NCBI GenBank assembly: GCA_012735285.1
Contig: JAAYHT010000028.1
Coordinates: 1 to 15,579, forward strand
From: Clostridiales bacterium
GTDB lineage: Bacteria > Bacillota > Clostridia > Peptostreptococcales > Anaerovoracaceae
DNA: 15,579 nucleotides
Direction of reading: 5' to 3'
This document shows, piece after piece, positions 15,129-15,579 of the stretch (its first letter is position 1; every line of letters begins with the position of its first letter). The notes below the pieces were generated by a model. It was not told the DNA's origin. It ran no database searches and saw only the letters and a list, made by a program, of their open reading frames with translations. Made by a program: the position numbers and the translations under genes.

Positions 15129-15579
15129 CTAAGTTTTGATGGTTTGTTTTATCGCCAAGGCCGTCATATCTGCAATGTCAGTAGCTATTAACCCATATTC
15201 TCCAAAAGATTCTGCAGCTAAGTCACCGGCAAGCCCATGGATATATACACCTACTGACGCCGCCTCTAGACAGGATAGGCCTTGTCCTAGCAGTCCTCCG
15301 ATGACGCCTGATAGTACGTCACCACTTCCACCAGTCGCCATCCCCGGGTTTCCTGTCGTATTAATATATGTTTTTTTGTTCGGGGTTGCCACCAAAGTAC
15401 CTGCCCCCTTTAATACTGCCACGGCGCCCGTTAGTTCTGCCAGTTGTTGCACTGCTTTAATCCTGTCGTTATTAACCTCTTTGGCAGTAGTCTTTAGTAG
15501 CCTAGCAGCCTCTCCCGGATGAGGCGTTATTACAGTACGGCCTGTCGCCGAATTAAGTAATTCGGCAAGTTCATTATTA
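15129..15579 (-). CDS. nnrD: ADP-dependent NAD(P)H-hydrate dehydratase, C-terminal part (5' end beyond window)
   Basis: The reverse strand is open from the right edge to a stop at 15129, giving the last 149 residues of a YjeF C-terminal (ribokinase-like) domain. TPHPGEAARLL appears near the start of the visible part and the diagnostic GNPGMATGGSGDVLSGVIGGLL, given here only as key residues G-N-P-G...G-S-G-D, carries the catalytic aspartate. The enzyme repairs hydrated NADH and NADPH using ADP. The missing N-terminal part may include a NnrE epimerase domain, as in most bacteria, but that cannot be seen. A GTG at 15452 is internal and not a likely start because the motif TPHPGE lies upstream of it in frame. 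Its placement before an EndoAI/EndoA pair is typical of Bacillota. Confidence 0.95.
   Translation of the reverse strand, partial: NNELAELLNSATGRTVITPHPGEAARLLKTTAKEVNNDRIKAVQQLAELTGAVAVLKGAGTLVATPNKKTYINTTGNPGMATGGSGDVLSGVIGGLLGQGLSCLEAASVGVYIHGLAGDLAAESFGEYGLIATDIADMTALAIKQTIKT

Noticed and set aside
15136..15522. Plus-strand open frame of 128 codons
   Set aside because: It is the antisense of nnrD; its serine/proline-rich product reflects the complementary codons of a strongly conserved enzyme.

Overview
The window looks like chromosomal DNA from a low-GC, spore-former-type Gram-positive anaerobe (Bacillota, probably class Clostridia). The grounds are AT-rich intergenic DNA with strong purine-rich ribosome binding sites, consensus sigma-A promoters, S-layer homology (SLH) repeats, a CsaB-type pyruvyltransferase, a Bacillus-like EndoA toxin pair and close similarity of the TagA protein to the thermophilic clostridial enzyme. 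Genus cannot be fixed from sequence reading alone. I see no rRNA, tRNA, CRISPR array, insertion sequence or phage gene, and no stretch above 300 bases lacks a gene. Almost everything reads on the minus strand; the exception is wecC.

Layout from right to left, in the direction of transcription. (1) 15579-15129 is the 3' part of nnrD (NAD(P)H-hydrate repair). (2) A perfect TTGACA-17-TATAAT promoter overlaid with four TATATAC-like repeats drives mazE and mazF (15028-14359). (3) With only short gaps and no visible terminator, the same strand continues through a small secreted protein of unknown function, a 1004-residue exported protein (phosphodiester glycosidase domain plus three SLH repeats), a GT4 glycosyltransferase fused to a CsaB-like polysaccharide pyruvyltransferase, a TuaH-like glycosyltransferase, a one-pass membrane DUF4330 protein and an O-antigen ligase/polymerase-type membrane protein ending at 5325. 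(4) wecC (UDP-ManNAc dehydrogenase) runs the other way at 4096-5346 and its 3' end overlaps the ligase gene by 22 bases. (5) A divergent promoter region at about 3990-4095 starts a second minus-strand unit: an LtaS-like phosphoglycerol transferase, a TagA/WecG-type ManNAc transferase, a hairpin with a possible promoter, and the first 453 codons of an ABC exporter that runs off the left edge.

Taken together this is a cell-envelope glycopolymer locus. WecC supplies UDP-ManNAcA, TagA adds ManNAc to a lipid-linked primer, the GT4 and TuaH-like enzymes extend the chain, the CsaB-like domain would add the pyruvate ketal that SLH repeats recognise, the ligase-like protein would polymerise or attach the glycan, and the LtaS-like enzyme would add or build glycerol phosphate. 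The SLH-glycosidase encoded in the same run would be held on the wall by that same polymer. The individual family assignments are strong; the combined pathway is inference. The most unusual items are the GT4-CsaB fusion, the SLH-anchored phosphodiester glycosidase next to it, and the toxin-antitoxin promoter that appears to lead into the envelope genes.
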